Of a stretch of DNA of 8,401 nucleotides, positions 6,296 to 8,401 are shown piece by piece. The number at the start of each line of letters is the position of its first letter. Positions within the stretch are counted from its first letter, which is position 1. The translations under genes and the position numbers were made by a program. Below the pieces are notes generated by a model that had not been told where the DNA came from, did no database searches, and saw only the letters and a list, made by a program, of their open reading frames with translations. This stretch comes from Desulfocapsa sp. (GTDB taxonomy: Bacteria > Desulfobacterota > Desulfobulbia > Desulfobulbales > Desulfocapsaceae). The stretch spans positions 1-8,401 of the forward strand of contig JAOZTO010000081.1 in NCBI GenBank assembly GCA_029942265.1. The letters are read 5' to 3'.

Positions 6296-7435
6296 TTACC
6301 CTTCACTGATCTGTTTCAATGCTACTTCAACAAGCTCCGAAACAGTATATTCCACTGCTTTTCCATTTTCCCACGTTACAAGTATTTCCTGATCATCACT
6401 GAGTTCCATCAACTGCATACTCACCTCTTTTGCCCTGATCCTACCTAGCACCTGCACCACAATTCCACGCATTTGCGGTTTGGGATGATCTAGAAAGTGA
6501 AACAGATTAAAAAACGGGATTTCACGAATCAAATCCGGCCTTTTTTCTGCAATTTTAGACAGAGCCCACACAACCTGAACCTGGGTAGATTCATCCCCCA
6601 TATAATTCAACAAATGTCTTGTAAAGGCACCAAAAACATCCGGCCTAGCAGCAATAACCTCACCAAGAGTTTCAATCATTCCCCAAGGGGCAGCAGCAGA
6701 ATCTGACGTTGCCTCAAAAAGACGATGGATCAACTCAGAAACCTGTCCCGGCATCTTTGTTGCCAAACGACTACATACTTGTCCTATGATCCACGCCGTT
6801 TCCCAACGCCGAGCTTCATCAACATCATACAACAATCGCTGTAGCAGGCGCAAAGTTTTTCTATTATCAAAACAGAGTGTCACAAGGGTATCAATATCAC
6901 CCTTATCTCTAGCCTCCTGAACATTTTTTTTAGTAGCTTTAACTTTGACTCGCTTAGGATCAAGCTGAGGTTCCGGTGTTGGTAAGGTGATTTTTTTCTC
7001 TACTCCTGCCACCGGTACAACGCTTTCCTTGGCTAACGTTTCCTGCTTTAACGTTACTCGCTTGGCAATTTCTGCAATTTCAGTATGGAGACGCACAAAA
7101 TAGAGAACTCCACGCACAGGTCTACCATCAATATTTCTTGTATTGACAACCTGATGGGTAGTCTCATCGTAATCCTCTATCCTGCCTGTAAGATAATCAT
7201 CTTCGGGCATCAGATCCCAGGCAAAATCCCAGTTATCGGCACATGCGTAAACCAGTGTTTCCACCATTGCAGAACCTACATTATGCCCGGTGGGATCACA
7301 ACTATACACTGCGCCACATTGACACTGTCCAACTTGGAACTCCTGCATTTTCCGCTCAGAAGCCTCAGTTGCCCGACCTACTTTCTGACCACAAAAAGGG
7401 CACCATGGAGAAGTGGTTATCTTTTGTTTTTTCAT
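6296..7435 (-). CDS. Zinc-ribbon plus HEAT-like repeat protein (resembles the DVU0298-type family), function unknown
   Basis: A 379-residue soluble protein in two parts. Residues 10-118 form a small domain with a probable zinc ribbon: CPFC (12-15) and CQC (38-40, Cys38 and Cys40) supply four cysteines. A conserved-looking stretch, roughly ADNWDFAWDLMPEDDYLTGR, follows. After a lysine/proline-rich linker (about 120-175) come paired helices (176-375) of HEAT type, with WETAWIIGQV (211-220), PWGMIETLGEV (250-260) and VWALSKIAEKRPDL (289-302). This half resembles the HEAT-like proteins that I recall being labelled DVU0298 family in sulfate reducers; that is from memory and unverified. The protein probably mediates protein contacts. 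It follows the first TPR gene by 39 nt. The ribosome binding site is weak, but the start places CPFC at the expected N-terminal position. Confidence 0.85.
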   Translation of the reverse strand: MKKQKITTSPWCPFCGQKVGRATEASERKMQEFQVGQCQCGAVYSCDPTGHNVGSAMVETLVYACADNWDFAWDLMPEDDYLTGRIEDYDETTHQVVNTRNIDGRPVRGVLYFVRLHTEIAEIAKRVTLKQETLAKESVVPVAGVEKKITLPTPEPQLDPKRVKVKATKKNVQEARDKGDIDTLVTLCFDNRKTLRLLQRLLYDVDEARRWETAWIIGQVCSRLATKMPGQVSELIHRLFEATSDSAAAPWGMIETLGEVIAARPDVFGAFTRHLLNYMGDESTQVQVVWALSKIAEKRPDLIREIPFFNLFHFLDHPKPQMRGIVVQVLGRIRAKEVSMQLMELSDDQEILVTWENGKAVEYTVSELVEVALKQISEG

Positions 7436-7474
7436 ACTTTTGTTTATGTGTTCTAAGGGAACGTGAACATTCCA

Positions 7475-8122
7475 CTAACCTGCTAATTTTTCTTCTAAAC
7501 CAGACTCAAAATTTGGATCTACTGAGTATCCCAGCTCCTTTGCTTTTTCCAAATGATTTTTGGCAGTAGCATAATCACCACTAAAAAAAAGTGCTACAGC
7601 AAGATTATTGTGAGCAAGGGGAGAATCTGGCTCAAGCTCAGTTGCTTTGCGTGCGGATTTCAAGGCACGTTCGTCTTCACCTTTCATCGTTAAAACAGAT
7701 GTCAGATTCATCCACACTGTGGCAAGTTTTGGATCATACTGGATTGCTTTTTCATAAGCAGCTATAGACTTGTCCATTTCGTTGCGTTGCTGCCAGATCA
7801 AGCCTAGATTGGCATAAGCCTGAGCTGAAAGATCGGGTTGAGCCTTGATGGCCATCTCATTCAACTCCTGAGCCTTATCAAGATTACCCTGGCCAAAATA
7901 GATCGCACCAAGATTAATCATTGGCTGATTGGCTTGATTGTCTATTTCTATACATCTTTCCAAGCAGGTAATTGCTTCATCGATTCTTCCAGCCTTCATA
8001 TAGACAAGGCCGAGATGATGAAAAGCAACCACATTATCAGGCGCCTGTTTACATTTTTTTTCCATCTCTGCAATTACTATTGGCAGGTCTTCTGTCAAAT
8101 TTTCTGTATTTTCTTGTGTCAT
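7475..8122 (-). CDS. Tetratricopeptide repeat protein with five repeats, function unknown
   Basis: A soluble 215-residue protein made almost wholly of five consecutive 34-residue TPRs (about 30-63, 65-98, 100-133, 134-167, 168-201). The repeats have the usual pattern, for example HHLGLVYMKAGRIDEAITCL and NNLAVALFFSGDYATAKNHL. No membrane segment, signal peptide or enzymatic motif is visible, so it is likely an adaptor. I chose the ATG at 8122, which has GAGG about 5 nt upstream. An ATG at 8167 would add 15 residues but has no ribosome binding site and adds sequence outside the repeats. It is the first gene of the minus-strand run and is followed closely by the zinc-ribbon/HEAT-like gene, so the two are probably co-transcribed and may act together. 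Confidence 0.88.
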   Translation of the reverse strand: MTQENTENLTEDLPIVIAEMEKKCKQAPDNVVAFHHLGLVYMKAGRIDEAITCLERCIEIDNQANQPMINLGAIYFGQGNLDKAQELNEMAIKAQPDLSAQAYANLGLIWQQRNEMDKSIAAYEKAIQYDPKLATVWMNLTSVLTMKGEDERALKSARKATELEPDSPLAHNNLAVALFFSGDYATAKNHLEKAKELGYSVDPNFESGLEEKLAG

Positions 8123-8312
8123 AGTTTCCTCTATTCGATATGTGATGGCGGCGTCAAAACTCTTCATCTGCTTCGTTGCTGCATATGAAGTTTTTTACTT
8201 TGCCATCTAAAGTTCGACCTTTTTACGAGTTTGTCATATGTGATGTATCAGCTATTATTTTATGGTGCATTTATGAGATAAACAGGGATAAATAATTTAT
8301 TATTCTCCTGTG

Positions 8313-8320
8313 AAGCGCTT
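8313..8320. promoter_or_regulatory. AAGCGCTT palindrome in the divergent intergenic region
   Basis: An 8-bp perfect palindrome with a central CG, in the context GTGAAGCGCTTACA. That context resembles LacI/GalR-family operators and the cre consensus at about 11 of 14 positions. It lies just downstream of a possible minus-strand -10 and upstream of the plus-strand gene start, a sensible place for an operator. The match is short and could be chance. Confidence 0.25.
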
Positions 8321-8322
8321 AC

Positions 8323-8350
8323 ACTATAGACACCATTTTTTGACATGCAA
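8323..8350 (-). promoter_or_regulatory. Possible promoter for the TPR and zinc-ribbon/HEAT genes
   Basis: On the minus strand there is a TATAGT -10 (8328-8323, five of six consensus bases) and a weak -35 TTGCAT (8350-8345) with a 16-nt spacer. It would give a leader of about 190 nt before the ATG at 8122. That leader holds no gene and no riboswitch motif that I recognise. The -10 is good and the -35 poor, so confidence is low. Confidence 0.3.
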
Positions 8351-8361
8351 GGAGAAAATGC

Positions 8362-8401
8362 TTGAACAATGAGGTATTCATTTCACTTAAGAATGATATA
8401 T
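8362..8401 (+). CDS. Start of a divergent gene cut by the window edge (TTG start)
   Basis: AAGGAG (8349-8354) lies 7 nt before a TTG at 8362. The frame stays open to the window end and reads MNNEVFISLKNDI. An overlapping ATG at 8358 stops after four codons. Thirteen residues do not allow a name. If real, it is the only plus-strand gene here and makes 8123-8361 a shared divergent regulatory region. Confidence 0.4.
   Translation, partial: MNNEVFISLKNDI

Noticed and set aside
7085..7569. Plus-strand frames of 108-123 codons opposite the zinc-ribbon/HEAT and TPR genes
   Set aside because: They are antisense to stronger coding regions, have no ribosome binding site, and their composition looks like translated non-coding sequence.
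8123..8167. Longer N-terminus for the first TPR protein (ATG at 8167)
   Set aside because: It has no ribosome binding site and adds 15 residues outside the repeats; the ATG at 8122 follows GAGG closely. The longer form is not fully excluded.

Overview
This window reads as a bacterial chromosome segment of moderate to low GC, roughly 40-45% by eye. It probably comes from a Desulfobacterota (deltaproteobacterial) sulfate-reducer-like organism. That placement is an inference. It rests on a riboflavin synthase / bifunctional RibBA / lumazine synthase / NusB order, and on a HEAT-like protein and two TPR proteins of types I associate with that group. No 16S or other marker gene is present to confirm it. 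I see no insertion sequence, prophage, CRISPR array, tRNA or rRNA.

Layout, read along the minus strand (right to left). At 8401-8123 there is a regulatory region, with the beginning of a probable divergent plus-strand gene (TTG start at 8362). Then come a five-repeat TPR protein (8122-7475) and, 39 nt later, a zinc-ribbon plus HEAT-like protein (7435-6296). A 144-nt gap with a perfect palindrome follows. Next is a second TPR protein (6151-5543) whose stop lies 8 nt before ribE (5534-4875). After it come ribBA (4776-3565), ribH (3446-2979), nusB (2941-2513) and ftsK (2449-269). Downstream of ftsK (268-1) is a compact non-coding stretch: a near-consensus sigma70 promoter, about 135 nt of structured sequence, an intrinsic-type terminator, another hairpin, a strong ribosome binding site, and the first 14 bases of a further minus-strand gene.

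The three rib genes supply most of riboflavin synthesis. RibBA makes the two starting intermediates from GTP and ribulose 5-phosphate, RibH makes lumazine, and RibE dismutates it to riboflavin. The deaminase/reductase RibD is not in the window. I found no FMN riboswitch motif before any rib gene. NusB (rRNA antitermination) and FtsK (chromosome translocation at division) follow in the same direction and could be read from the same transcript.

The genes themselves are mostly housekeeping. The less expected material is non-coding. There is a perfect 17-bp hairpin between ribE and ribBA. A long imperfect hairpin with a mutually exclusive alternative fold lies between ribBA and ribH. A self-contained promoter-to-terminator unit after ftsK could be a small RNA or a leader attenuator. 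The strongest 'unknown' proteins are the three protein-interaction scaffolds (TPR, zinc-ribbon/HEAT, TPR) upstream of the riboflavin genes.
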